Shown here piece after piece: positions 26,202-35,023 of a stretch of 64,000 nucleotides of DNA. The notes under the pieces were generated by a model. It worked only from the letters and a program-made list of their open reading frames with translations. It did no database searches and was not told the origin of the DNA. Source of the DNA: Polluticoccus soli (GTDB lineage: Bacteria > Bacteroidota > Bacteroidia > Chitinophagales > Chitinophagaceae); contig NZ_JARJHT010000001.1 in NCBI RefSeq assembly GCF_029269745.1, positions 248,001 to 312,000 on the forward strand, written 5' to 3'. Positions within the stretch are counted from its first letter, which is position 1. Every line of letters begins with the position of its first letter. The position numbers and the translations under genes are program-made.

Positions 26202-28614
26202 AAACATATCGATAACGGGAATCAGAGGAATACGAACTTCCATTTCGTTGCCATTAAATGAAAAATCCGTATTGCTCTACGGCGACAATGGAACCGGGAA
26301 AAGCAGTATTTCAGACGCTATTGAATGGTTTTATACGGACAAAGTCTCACACTTAGCCGGCAGTGAAATTGATTTGAAAGATGCATTACGAAATTCACAT
26401 CAAGTTGAATCCGACACATCTTCAATTGCCGTTGCATACAACAAAAATGCACTTGATGCAACGAAAAGTTTATTAACTAAAAGGGGGAAGCTAATATCCG
26501 AACTATCCAATTCATCGGGAGATTTTCAAAAATATCATACGGAATCTCAGAGTGAGAACTTACTACTTAGGTATCAATTTTTGCGAGATTTTATAGACCA
26601 AACTAAAGGAGACAAGCTCAAATACTTATCCGATATTATTGGCTTTTCGGAGGTAACCAAAACAAAAGATGTCCTAAGGAAAGCATTCAACTCGATAAAA
26701 TCAGAAATAAAAGCTCAAAACTTTGAAGCACAAGTAAATACCCAAAAACAAACTCTCATTGAAAAGATTGGCGCTGCCGTTAGTCAGGAAAAGAATCTTT
26801 TTGAAAAGATAAATGAGATTATCGCACCCTTAAAAACAGGCATCAGTGTAAACTCAATTGAAGACGTCGATGTTGTTTTAAATCACATAAAGAAGCCATC
26901 CCATCTAGGTCAAGTAGCAGAACTTCAATTTCTAGAAAAAACCAGCAAAACACTTTCAACTCTTAAAGAAGAAATAACATTTATTGATAGTGAATATCAA
27001 AAATATTATTCAGAGTTCAACATCATTGCAAATGATGTCCAGAGCATCATGCAAACATTCTTGGCCGAACTCTTGAGGACCGGAGACACAGTAATATCCA
27101 AAAAGTTCCATAAAGACAATAGCTGTCCTCTATGTCTTCAGCCTAAAAATCTTGAAGAATTAAGAGCTGACATTCAAAAGAGACTTAAAGATATTGAAGA
27201 GTCATCAAAGAAAAAGGCAGCATTCGACACCGCTAAACAATCTGTGAACAATATTGCTACGGAGAGACTGAGGCGTCTGGAAACTATTGCGAATGACACG
27301 TTGCTAAATGAACTTAGCAATGAAGAAATAAAGAAGTCAATCAACAATTTAAAGATCAAATTAACCGAATATCAAAAAGCAGCCAATGAAAAGGTTACAT
27401 CTGGAAACAAATTACCGGCAAATGATATTCTAATCTTAATAGAAAACGATTTCCAAATACAAAACGACATTTCCGAAAGAACTGAAAAAATACAAACTGC
27501 CATAAAAAGCGATAATTCAACAGAGCTCTTTGCAAATATATCTGCCGCCAAAGACGCTTTTTTGAAAATTAAACGCTTTGAAAATGACAAAAGCAAACTG
27601 GAACATCAAAAAAACACCTTAGAGCTTATTTACAATGAATTTGTAAAGCGACAAAAAGAAAGTTTAGAGAACTTCATAAATAAATTTTCCGGGCACATAA
27701 ACGGCTTCTATCAGTATATGAATCCTGGTGAACAGTTTCATGAAATCAGGATTGTTACCATTGGCGAAGATGATGAACTAAATGGAATTACGATTGAATA
27801 TAAATATAACGACGAGTGGGTTTCCCCACCTCAAAAGTACTTCAGCGAATCTCACCTAAATTGCTTTGGTATTTCTTTTTTCCTGGCATCTGTAATTGCA
27901 TTTAATCAAACTAACAAGTTTATAGTATTAGACGACGTTATATCTAGCTTTGATTCAACACACAGAAAACGTTTTGCGGATCTGCTATTTGAAAAATTTG
28001 CGGATTATCAACTAATCCTTCTTACGCACGAAGCTGAATGGTTTAGCTATATCCGACAATTAGCAAAAAAGAAAGGCTGGATAATTGGTCAAATTAAATG
28101 GACTGAAACTAATGGGACACATTTAGATGAAAATCCAAATGATTTAAAAGAACTTGTTGAAACCGGCTTGGCTAATGGTACAGTAGAAACACTAGGAAAT
28201 CCGATAAGAAAATACTTAGAAAGCACACTAAAAGACATTTGCCTGAACTTGGATGTAAAAGTTTCTTTCAGGTTGAATGAGGTGAACGAGAAAAGAATGC
28301 CTGACGAATTGCTAAACGAGCTAAAATCAAAAATCAATAAAAGTGGTGGCGCGGATTTAAAATTAAAAACACCAGTTATAGAGCGTGTTTCAAATTCATC
28401 TTTACTCGGCAATCTACTTTCTCACGATAATCCGTTCAATCCAAAACTCGGAGATTTAAAGGCTTTTTGGGCAGACATAAAAGAGTTGAAAACGATATTT
28501 TACTGCCAAGAATCAACATGCAAGCGGCCGAAAGTTTCAATAAAAAACTATGACAATGTCGCCAAGAAAATAAGATGCGGGTGTGATACAACGAAATATG
28601 ACTGGAAAGAATAG
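26185..28614 (+). CDS. Rad50/SMC-like ABC ATPase with zinc hook and C-terminal zinc ribbon
   Basis: An 809-residue ATPase. The N-terminal Walker A is GDNGTGKSS (about residues 34-42). Long charged coiled coils (about 150-520) meet at a zinc-hook-like SCPLCLQP (Cys at about 314 and 317). The C-terminal ATPase half has a signature-like YFSESHLNCFGISFFLA, Walker B FIVLDDVISSFDS (Asp at about 583) and the H-loop LTHEAEW. An extra domain follows, and the extreme C-terminus has CQESTC and CGC (about 773-800), which looks like a small zinc ribbon not present in Rad50 itself. Context with a GIY-YIG protein and a small coupled protein suggests DNA sensing in antiphage or anti-plasmid defence; function is inferred. 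Confidence 0.75.
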   Translation: MAIKIKNISITGIRGIRTSISLPLNEKSVLLYGDNGTGKSSISDAIEWFYTDKVSHLAGSEIDLKDALRNSHQVESDTSSIAVAYNKNALDATKSLLTKRGKLISELSNSSGDFQKYHTESQSENLLLRYQFLRDFIDQTKGDKLKYLSDIIGFSEVTKTKDVLRKAFNSIKSEIKAQNFEAQVNTQKQTLIEKIGAAVSQEKNLFEKINEIIAPLKTGISVNSIEDVDVVLNHIKKPSHLGQVAELQFLEKTSKTLSTLKEEITFIDSEYQKYYSEFNIIANDVQSIMQTFLAELLRTGDTVISKKFHKDNSCPLCLQPKNLEELRADIQKRLKDIEESSKKKAAFDTAKQSVNNIATERLRRLETIANDTLLNELSNEEIKKSINNLKIKLTEYQKAANEKVTSGNKLPANDILILIENDFQIQNDISERTEKIQTAIKSDNSTELFANISAAKDAFLKIKRFENDKSKLEHQKNTLELIYNEFVKRQKESLENFINKFSGHINGFYQYMNPGEQFHEIRIVTIGEDDELNGITIEYKYNDEWVSPPQKYFSESHLNCFGISFFLASVIAFNQTNKFIVLDDVISSFDSTHRKRFADLLFEKFADYQLILLTHEAEWFSYIRQLAKKKGWIIGQIKWTETNGTHLDENPNDLKELVETGLANGTVETLGNPIRKYLESTLKDICLNLDVKVSFRLNEVNEKRMPDELLNELKSKINKSGGADLKLKTPVIERVSNSSLLGNLLSHDNPFNPKLGDLKAFWADIKELKTIFYCQESTCKRPKVSIKNYDNVAKKIRCGCDTTKYDWKE

Positions 28615-28731
28615 ACACTTTGAATTATTAAGCATTTATTCATCACTACGTGAAACGTGAGGCATCCATAACACTACTAATGCTTAATAGTCACAACAAA
28701 ACGCTCTATATAAACAACTTACGAGCTATTA

Positions 28732-29886
28732 ATGTATGTATCGATTAATGTCACCATGAACAAAGACCAGTATTTTAAAATAAGTGAGACAAAAAAGCTG
28801 CCTAATAGGTGTCCTTTACTAAATATCTGCCAGCGTGCAGCATTTACAAATTATCTATTCTCATATTACAAAGAGGTTCGTCATGGATTAGGAACATGGG
28901 AGGATCTAATGAAGAGCCATGGTGACCTGTCAGATAAGTACTTCAATGAAAAAATTGAGGTCCAAGGTGAGGGCCCAACGATTATAAAGGGTGCAAATCA
29001 CTGGTACTTTCAACGGGCCTGTCCAGAAATTAATTTATTTGAGGATAGCATCGCACACTTTGAAGGTCAGCCCCAAGCATGCACTTCAGGTGACTGGGAC
29101 AACGAAAGAAGAACAAATAAACTTCAAATCTCCAACTTTAAACATTACAGCGAATGCGCTGAGTTCTCCCACTATCTATACAATAAAAAGCCTTTGAAAA
29201 TGACCAATACAAAAACCAGAACAAAGATTCCCAAAGAAGCTAAAGTTAGAGCAGAACTACAGAAGGAGATAAACTCATGTTGCCCGTTTTGCGAAAACGA
29301 TGATGTAGGACATTTCGAGATTCATCACATTGATGAAGACCCATCAAATCATCAAAAGCAAAATCTCCTATTGCTTTGCAGAAACTGTCATTCGAAGATT
29401 ACCAAAGGAGATATTAGTCAACCCGAGGTGTTTAAGAAGAAGATTTCTCTTCTCTCTAAACCAGTAGTTGCACCGAAAGTAGCCAGTAAAACAGTCAACG
29501 TTTCAAATACCCACAATGCTATCGTAGGTGATAAGAACAAAATCACTATAAACAATAACAAGAAGACCGTAAAGCAAAAATATCCACCCGACTGCATCGG
29601 TTATGATGCGAAAAAGGCTCTTTATGTTGGCCACCTTATTCAACGCTATAATGAATACAAAGAATATGAAGTTGGAAAAGGAGGCGTCAAATATCATGTC
29701 TTCGGCGGACTATTGAAGAAAGAGTTCAATGTACCTGCAACAAGGACAATCTATAATTTGCCAATAGACAAATTTGATGATCTCGTTGCCTATATTCAAT
29801 CACGAATAAATGGAACTAAATTGGCAAAAGTAAAAGGTCGAGACCATAAGAATTTTTCAACCTTTGAGGAATTTCAAGAAAAATAA
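28732..29886 (+). CDS. HNH-endonuclease-domain protein
   Basis: About 384 residues; the ATG at 28756 (MNKDQYF) is an alternative start eight codons later. The N-terminal 150 residues contain several Cys (CPLLNICQR, CPE, CTSGD, CAEF), possibly metal-binding. The central HNH domain (about 180-230) shows CPFCENDD, HHIDEDPSNH and LLLCRNCHSK, a complete zinc-containing HNH. It is followed by a linker NVSNTHNAIVGDKNKITINN, which resembles beta-stranded linkers placed before effector-associated domains, and a C-terminal helical domain of about 100 residues. It lies 118 bases after the ATPase operon on the same strand and may belong to the same defence locus, as in ATPase/HNH pairs of the Septu type, but is not tightly coupled. 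Confidence 0.72.
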   Translation: MYVSINVTMNKDQYFKISETKKLPNRCPLLNICQRAAFTNYLFSYYKEVRHGLGTWEDLMKSHGDLSDKYFNEKIEVQGEGPTIIKGANHWYFQRACPEINLFEDSIAHFEGQPQACTSGDWDNERRTNKLQISNFKHYSECAEFSHYLYNKKPLKMTNTKTRTKIPKEAKVRAELQKEINSCCPFCENDDVGHFEIHHIDEDPSNHQKQNLLLLCRNCHSKITKGDISQPEVFKKKISLLSKPVVAPKVASKTVNVSNTHNAIVGDKNKITINNNKKTVKQKYPPDCIGYDAKKALYVGHLIQRYNEYKEYEVGKGGVKYHVFGGLLKKEFNVPATRTIYNLPIDKFDDLVAYIQSRINGTKLAKVKGRDHKNFSTFEEFQEK

Positions 29887-29893
29887 TTATTAT

Positions 29894-30778
29894 TCAATTA
29901 TTGGCCTGCTTGTTTTCCTGATAGGTTAAAATGTCGCCCAGATCGTTTTCTTTCAACCTTTCTCTGTTATCAACACCAGCCTGTCTCATCTTCTGCCGTT
30001 GAACTGAGCTCATCTGGTTCATTGCCTTTTCTAGTTTCAAGGGTCGTCCGAGTATGAATTGACCTACCGCTGTGTCGGCAATTCCCGCTTCTTTAATAGC
30101 AAATAGCCCTCCTGCTGGACTTATCCTGGTATTTAACCACTTACTTTCATCGTATGTCGTCAAAGGAATTATGAAAATAAACCGTGGAAGCTTTAGATAA
30201 AACATGCAAAAATCATCTCCGTTGTCTGTAATACCGCTGTCAACCATTCTGGCCAGGTACTGAACCAATCGGGATGGCATTTCAACTTGAATGCTTCCGT
30301 CAGGCTGTTCAATATCAACGCCAATCCACATGTGAAGGTGATTGAATTCCGTTGGGGGTTTATCATCTAGCAGGTATTCTGACCATATTTTTTCTGCCCT
30401 CAGCACTTCGTTATAAAAAGGAAGACCGCTATGGTCATCTATCAATGAATGGTGCATTAGTCTCCACATAACGGAAACTACAAATTTTAACAATCGTTCA
30501 TCGTATGAAAAATTGTCGTCCTTGTCAATTACAGGGTAAAATATTGACGCTGCAAAATAGGTTTCAAAATTACCAAACAGTCTTTCACAATCAGTGCAAA
30601 GCAATGGCATTTTAAAACCGTCTTGGCGGCGAATGTTCATATTTTCGCCGCTCCGGATATATCCTGTCCCGGAATCCTTAAGCCATTTCAATATAAATTT
30701 TGGATAGATATGGCTTTGTTGTAGTGCAGCTTCCTTTCTGCACAGTCTACAAACGGTGTTATGGCTAGCGCTAGTCAT
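29894..30778 (-). CDS. HNH-like zinc-finger protein of unknown function
   Basis: A 294-residue protein from the ATG at 30776-30778 (MTSASHNTVCRLC); an upstream in-frame Met would overlap the neighbouring small gene. The N-terminal motif CRLCRKEAALQQSHIYPKF with a later MPLLCTDCERLFG (about 10-80) is the Cys4-His pattern of an HNH-like fold seen in many uncharacterised island proteins. The remaining 200 residues are mixed alpha/beta without recognised motifs. It converges on the HNH gene at 28732. Nuclease function is inferred only. Confidence 0.6.
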   Translation of the reverse strand: MTSASHNTVCRLCRKEAALQQSHIYPKFILKWLKDSGTGYIRSGENMNIRRQDGFKMPLLCTDCERLFGNFETYFAASIFYPVIDKDDNFSYDERLLKFVVSVMWRLMHHSLIDDHSGLPFYNEVLRAEKIWSEYLLDDKPPTEFNHLHMWIGVDIEQPDGSIQVEMPSRLVQYLARMVDSGITDNGDDFCMFYLKLPRFIFIIPLTTYDESKWLNTRISPAGGLFAIKEAGIADTAVGQFILGRPLKLEKAMNQMSSVQRQKMRQAGVDNRERLKENDLGDILTYQENKQANN

Positions 30779-30800
30779 TGACTCAATAAAAATACTGATC

Positions 30801-31040
30801 CTAGACCACAAGAACAATAAGATACTTGACTGGAATAGGTAATTCCCATCCGTCAGGATATTCCACAGTTGCCAAGGAATATCCTATTTCCTTCACGATG
30901 CCAACCTGGTCAACTCCAGCAAGAACTAATTGCCTGTAATCCTGAACCGCTTTGTCCGGTGATGAAGTTTCAGCTTTAAACTGCTCTATCTTGTCCGTGT
31001 CAAACGTTACCTTATCTCCAATCTTGATTACCATTTCCAT
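30801..31040 (-). CDS. Small protein of unknown function
   Basis: A 79-residue protein (MEMVIKIGDKVTFDTDKIEQF). The pattern GDKVTF ... VGIVKEIGYSLATVEYPDGWELPIPVKYL looks like an SH3/KOW-type small beta-barrel with a helical insert, but this is a structural impression. It precedes the HNH-like gene on the same strand, and its upstream region is one of three related copies (31041-31124). Confidence 0.5.
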   Translation of the reverse strand: MEMVIKIGDKVTFDTDKIEQFKAETSSPDKAVQDYRQLVLAGVDQVGIVKEIGYSLATVEYPDGWELPIPVKYLIVLVV

Positions 31041-31124
31041 TCCTGTTATCTTTTATACCGTAAGTATAGAAGATACTTCTCTCACCAAGAACGCCGGGAT
31101 TGCTAACGTTTCGCAATTCTTTTA
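31041..31124 (-). repeat. Upstream-region repeat, copy A
   Basis: Shares GTATAGAAGA, AAGAACGCC and CTAACGTTTCGCAATT with copies B (31481-31553) and C (32839-32945). It is directly upstream of the 79-residue gene and probably contains its promoter. Confidence 0.6.
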
Positions 31125-31137
31125 GTTTATGGATTCT

Positions 31138-31476
31138 TCAATGTTCGCTCGGCAGCAAAACAACATTGCCTTCAACCCAAACAGTAACCTCTTTTGCGCC
31201 AAAATCAGTAAATGGAATACCTTGGTGAGCAAGCAACCTATTGTTTCCATCAGTGCAGAGAACAACTGCTGAACCTTCTTCATTGACACCCAAATGCCAA
31301 ACTTGGAATTCTTCGTTCCTCAATCCAGGCTGATAGGAACAAACCAGGTCCAACAACCAAAAGCAATTAAATGTTTCGCACAGAGCTTGAATGCCATCGG
31401 TGTAAAGCATTCCTAAAATGTGCTTGTAATAATTCTCTGTCCCCGTATGTCCTTTGAATTGGTCATTTGCATTCAT
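31138..31476 (-). CDS. DUF6876-like small protein
   Basis: A 112-residue protein from the ATG at 31474-31476 (MNANDQFKGHTGTENYYKH). The order TGTENYYKH, LLYTDGI-type segment, FWLLDLVCSYQ, FQVWHLGV, DGN and a final VLLPSE fits the DUF6876 family, common on Bacteroidota mobile elements and of unknown role. An upstream in-frame start at 31551 would run through the repeated control region and is rejected. A short truncated copy of its start is repeated at 32839. Confidence 0.65.
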   Translation of the reverse strand: MNANDQFKGHTGTENYYKHILGMLYTDGIQALCETFNCFWLLDLVCSYQPGLRNEEFQVWHLGVNEEGSAVVLCTDGNNRLLAHQGIPFTDFGAKEVTVWVEGNVVLLPSEH

Positions 31477-31480
31477 AAAT

Positions 31481-31553
31481 TCATCTTTTATACTGACGAG
31501 TATAGAAGACATTTTCCGAACCAGGAACGCCCAATTGCTAATGTTTCGCAATT
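31481..31553 (-). repeat. Upstream-region repeat, copy B
   Basis: Control region of the DUF6876-like gene, related to copies A and C: CTTTTATAC ... GTATAGAAGA ... GGAACGCC ... GCTAATGTTTCGCAATT. Confidence 0.6.
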
Positions 31554-31777
31554 AACTATGTAAACCTATATTCCAATAAAGCCGCATAGACGGATTAAAT
31601 AGAAAATTCAGGTTTTTCATTGACGAAGTTCTGCCCAAAAACATTACGCATGTATCTGGACTGTACCTCCTTTTATGGTTGATAGTTTCCAGAATAAGCT
31701 TGTCCGACTGAGGAAACTGGATAATTTTATGTAACGGAGCTCCAATTGATCATTGCATAACCTTTTATCCAAAACTG

Positions 31778-32824
31778 ATGTTTAAGAGTAACCGAGTTTT
31801 TATAGCGCTTGATGAACCCACCATCATGGTTGAAAAGGAGTATAATATTTCTGACTTGTTGAAACAGGCTACACAGATAAAGAATCAACAAGACTACACT
31901 GCAGCCATCGATTTTTTGGAAGAAACAGACTCAATGTTTGGTTTTTCTGGAAACGAGTACACTCGAGTTGCTAAAAGGCTTATAGACTATTATTCTAGAG
32001 ATAAAAGCAAAAAACATCTACGTACAGAATTGTATTCAAGAGTGTTTTCCCGAATAGCTCTTTCTCCTTATGAGCCAGTCTATATTGATATTCATAAATT
32101 ATATGCGGCCAGTTTGCCGTTGGAGGATGGCATCAAGTATCTATTACAGATAATTGACAAGGAAAATTTAGCTGACTATGAGCATAAGCACTTCTATTTT
32201 GAGTTAGCCAATAAGTACAAAGACTCTGGGCGATTTGGCGAAGCCAGAGAAATTTATAATCGCTTGTTTAATAAGCTAAACCCAGCAGAGCCGTTTGAAT
32301 TTAAACGGCTTTATAGCCAGATTTCATTCGAACTATCAGATCTATTTCTGAAGCTTAAACCACTTGATTGGCTTAGGCAGTTCATGTACTTTCGTTCACT
32401 TGGTTTTGTGTATGATATTCTCTGCGACATCGATATGACTGTTATGGCTCGATTCTTTCATCGTCGCAAGATATGTGATAAGCGGGAATGGGGAGAGGAC
32501 GAAACAATTGATGAAGTACTCGATGGGGCTGGATTGGGAGAAAAGAAAGACCCCTACTATAAAAGTCTTTTTGACTATGCATTTCGCAAGATGCCCTTGC
32601 AAGTAGGATTTCCCAAAAAGCACTTAGACGAAAACGAGTACAAGAAATTTCAAAGTTCGAAATCATTTATTTACGAGGTAATTAAATTTGATTGTGTCCT
32701 TGGAAATGATGGACTGCCTTTACGCGATGAACTGGGGTTGGAAGTAAAAAAGAGGTTTCAATTTGTTGATGAAGTAAATGACTCCGTCAGGAACTTAGTT
32801 GATGATATTTTGAATATCGTTTAA
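31778..32824 (+). CDS. TPR-like helical protein of unknown function
   Basis: About 348 residues; the ATG at 31826 (MVEKEYNISDLL) is a possible later start. The central part has helical hairpins of TPR character (DYEHKHFYFELANKYKDSGR, FGEAREIYNRLFNKLNPAEP). No enzyme motif, signal peptide or membrane segment is seen. It lies alone on the plus strand between minus-strand genes in the A+T-rich left part of the island. The function is unknown. Confidence 0.55.
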   Translation: MFKSNRVFIALDEPTIMVEKEYNISDLLKQATQIKNQQDYTAAIDFLEETDSMFGFSGNEYTRVAKRLIDYYSRDKSKKHLRTELYSRVFSRIALSPYEPVYIDIHKLYAASLPLEDGIKYLLQIIDKENLADYEHKHFYFELANKYKDSGRFGEAREIYNRLFNKLNPAEPFEFKRLYSQISFELSDLFLKLKPLDWLRQFMYFRSLGFVYDILCDIDMTVMARFFHRRKICDKREWGEDETIDEVLDGAGLGEKKDPYYKSLFDYAFRKMPLQVGFPKKHLDENEYKKFQSSKSFIYEVIKFDCVLGNDGLPLRDELGLEVKKRFQFVDEVNDSVRNLVDDILNIV

Positions 32825-32838
32825 GAGTAATTGTGCGA

Positions 32839-32945
32839 TCCTTTGAATTGGTCATTTGCGTTCATAAATCCTCTTTGTATACCTCGAACATAGAAGATGC
32901 TGCCAAACAACTGCAACCGGAAAAACGTAAATGTTTCGCAAATTG
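32839..32945 (-). repeat. Upstream-region repeat, copy C, with truncated DUF6876 start
   Basis: Contains CTTTGAATTGGTCATTTGC and TTCATAAAT, matching the first codons of the DUF6876-like gene at 31455-31480, then the same control sequence (CATAGAAGATG ... AATGTTTCGCAA). No gene follows on the minus strand, so this is a remnant of a duplicated gene start plus its promoter region. Confidence 0.55.
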
Positions 32946-32998
32946 CCCGCGACTGGGACAATAACCCATTTAAACAAATTCAATATTAAGGGGAAGAA

Positions 32999-34237
32999 TC
33001 ACAATACAAAAACTTCAAAAGCTGCTCTCCATTTGTCAAAACCATTACCCGGCAGACCATACTGATGCTCTATGATCGTGAAATCAGGATTATCTCGATT
33101 ATCCTTCCGATAGGCTCTTTTTCGGCTGTTTCTCATTTCTATAATATCATCCTCAATTATTTGCATCGCTTTTGAAAAATCTTCTGCCAATCCGATCCGC
33201 CAAATATATGTAGCCTCTTCAGTGTTGTAGGTCTCCCAAACTATATACCTAGCCTTTCCAGTAGCAAGCGCAAAAAGGAAAGAAACTGGCTTTCCTGTCA
33301 TTTTCAGTTTGACCAATGACTGGTCTTGATTTTCCGCTAAAAACTGCAAATGTTGATGATGTTTTGTCTTGCTCTCCGAAGCAATCTTCTCCATCAACGA
33401 TTTTAAATCAAGCTTGTCAGGTAAAATGTCTTTAAATACATCTTCTACTACAGCCATCTTATCTAGGGCAATTTTAGACATGGAATCATCAATTGCGTAA
33501 TCGACGACCTTCTCAATGAGAGAATCATTAATCCTATCTAAATCAGCGGACTCTGCGTGAACCTCTATAACCTCCTCCGCCGTATATTTAATCCTATAGT
33601 TGATAACAACCATTTTCTGCCCTAGTTGCTTTGCGAAATATGGTTTTATTGAATCGTACTCTTTACGACTAAAGGGGTTAATTATACGAACTTCAATGTT
33701 CCTGCCGATGCTTTTTAGATCTGTAGAATACGAAATCGCGCCGTCGTCAAACTCCAGGTCAGTAATTTTGACCTTCAGCATACCTGAATGACTGAGTTGT
33801 TTTGGCGAAGTGCTGTCCAGTGCTGAAGGCTTATTTTGAAACTCTACAACTACCGTTCTCGTAGGCCAATTAGCAAAGGACGTGTCCCCTGGCTCTCTCT
33901 TGCTACTACTGACATTGGGTTCCCGCAGCTTTAACGGGCTTCGCAATACTATGCTCTTAACGGCAAGCAATCCGAATATGTCTCTATTGGCACCAGAGTT
34001 CGCTAAATAGTCTTCTCTACTCAAAACCCTGCCCAATTCGTATTTTAAAACTAAAGTGGCACTCGCTTTATCATATGAAACTACCCTGCATTGAGTAAAT
34101 TGCGATTGCAATGTTCCCGAAAACTCCTTCGCAAAAATGAACCTAGTGTTACAATAATATACCTTGTCCTCATGTTTTGCTAAGACCACTATTCTACCTT
34201 CAATTGGATGCACAATCTTTATGTTAGAATATAACAA
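32999..34237 (-). CDS. 412-residue protein of unknown function, coupled to the nuclease-like gene
   Basis: The ATG lies inside the last codons of the preceding PD-(D/E)XK-like gene (19-base overlap), so the two were translated together. The N-terminal third is beta-rich (IVVLAKHEDKVYYCNTRFIF), the middle has two charged helices (DKMAVVEDVFKDILPDKLDL), and the C-terminal 100 residues include a compact domain (GKARYIVWETYNTEEATYIW). No known motif was recognised. Coupling to a restriction-like nuclease in a defence-rich segment suggests a partner or specificity subunit; this is context inference only. Confidence 0.6.
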   Translation of the reverse strand: MLYSNIKIVHPIEGRIVVLAKHEDKVYYCNTRFIFAKEFSGTLQSQFTQCRVVSYDKASATLVLKYELGRVLSREDYLANSGANRDIFGLLAVKSIVLRSPLKLREPNVSSSKREPGDTSFANWPTRTVVVEFQNKPSALDSTSPKQLSHSGMLKVKITDLEFDDGAISYSTDLKSIGRNIEVRIINPFSRKEYDSIKPYFAKQLGQKMVVINYRIKYTAEEVIEVHAESADLDRINDSLIEKVVDYAIDDSMSKIALDKMAVVEDVFKDILPDKLDLKSLMEKIASESKTKHHQHLQFLAENQDQSLVKLKMTGKPVSFLFALATGKARYIVWETYNTEEATYIWRIGLAEDFSKAMQIIEDDIIEMRNSRKRAYRKDNRDNPDFTIIEHQYGLPGNGFDKWRAAFEVFVL

Positions 34238-34863
34238 TGCTGATCAAGTGGAAGTGGCGCCCAAGAAATGACATAATTATTATTCAAGGCAAATCCAGGT
34301 CTTCCGGTGGCTACTGCTGGTACGCCATTCCAATTCAGATTCGTACCAGCGTGAACCTGCCTTCCTTCATGAATAGAAAATGGAGCGTATCCGAAATGAG
34401 GAAGATTCGGAGCATTCTGATAGGTTGAATCATTGCTAACAAATAGAACTAGCCCCCGCTCGACGTTATGAAAGCGTTGCTCAAAAATCTCAATTCTCTT
34501 TACGTCTTTCCAAAAATCGTAACAACCAATATTCTGTGCTCCATGTTGGCCAAGTAATACCTCCACATTTTCTCCAAATACAAAATGCGGAGTGACCTGA
34601 TTTCTTGTCTTGTACTTTATCTCTATTGGCTAATAGGTGTTGTTGCTTTCAACAACAATATCGATGTACACATTGTTGACATCATTCCACAAGTAGTCAG
34701 GAAGCAACTGGGCTGGGATATGATATTCGAAAAAAACATTGTCATATGCCCCGGTAGCTGCTAAATAATTAAATAGATACAGTTGAATATCCTGTTCTCT
34801 AAAGAAAAAAGCCTGCCTCGCGAGTAGTGCTTGTTGTATATGCAATATGATTGTATTCCTCAT
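34219..34863 (-). pseudogene. PD-(D/E)XK-like nuclease gene interrupted by an in-frame TAG
   Basis: The frame is open from the ATG at 34861-34863 to the stop at 34219 (215 codons) except for a single TAG at 34630-34632, codon 78. The sequence across it reads YIDIVVESNNTY-stop-PIEIKYKTRN. The block Asp...(V)E...PIEIKYK has the spacing of the PD-(D/E)XK nuclease core (catalytic Asp, Glu and the E-x-K pair), so the stop falls between the active-site strands. The C-terminal part has many aromatic residues and no recognised domain. It is either a recent pseudogene, a sequencing error or a readthrough stop. The gene downstream overlaps its end. Confidence 0.7.
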
Positions 34864-35023
34864 TGATTACGCGTCCATTTTATTGCCGGGGTATCGCCTT
34901 CACTTGGGATAAATAAAAATACATGAATTGCCACATTTTCGCAAGCGATTCGCTAAAGTCTCCCCTTTCCTACCCCGTTTCCGTGTTTTCCCAATACACT
35001 CGCTGTATAAAACATCAAAATCG

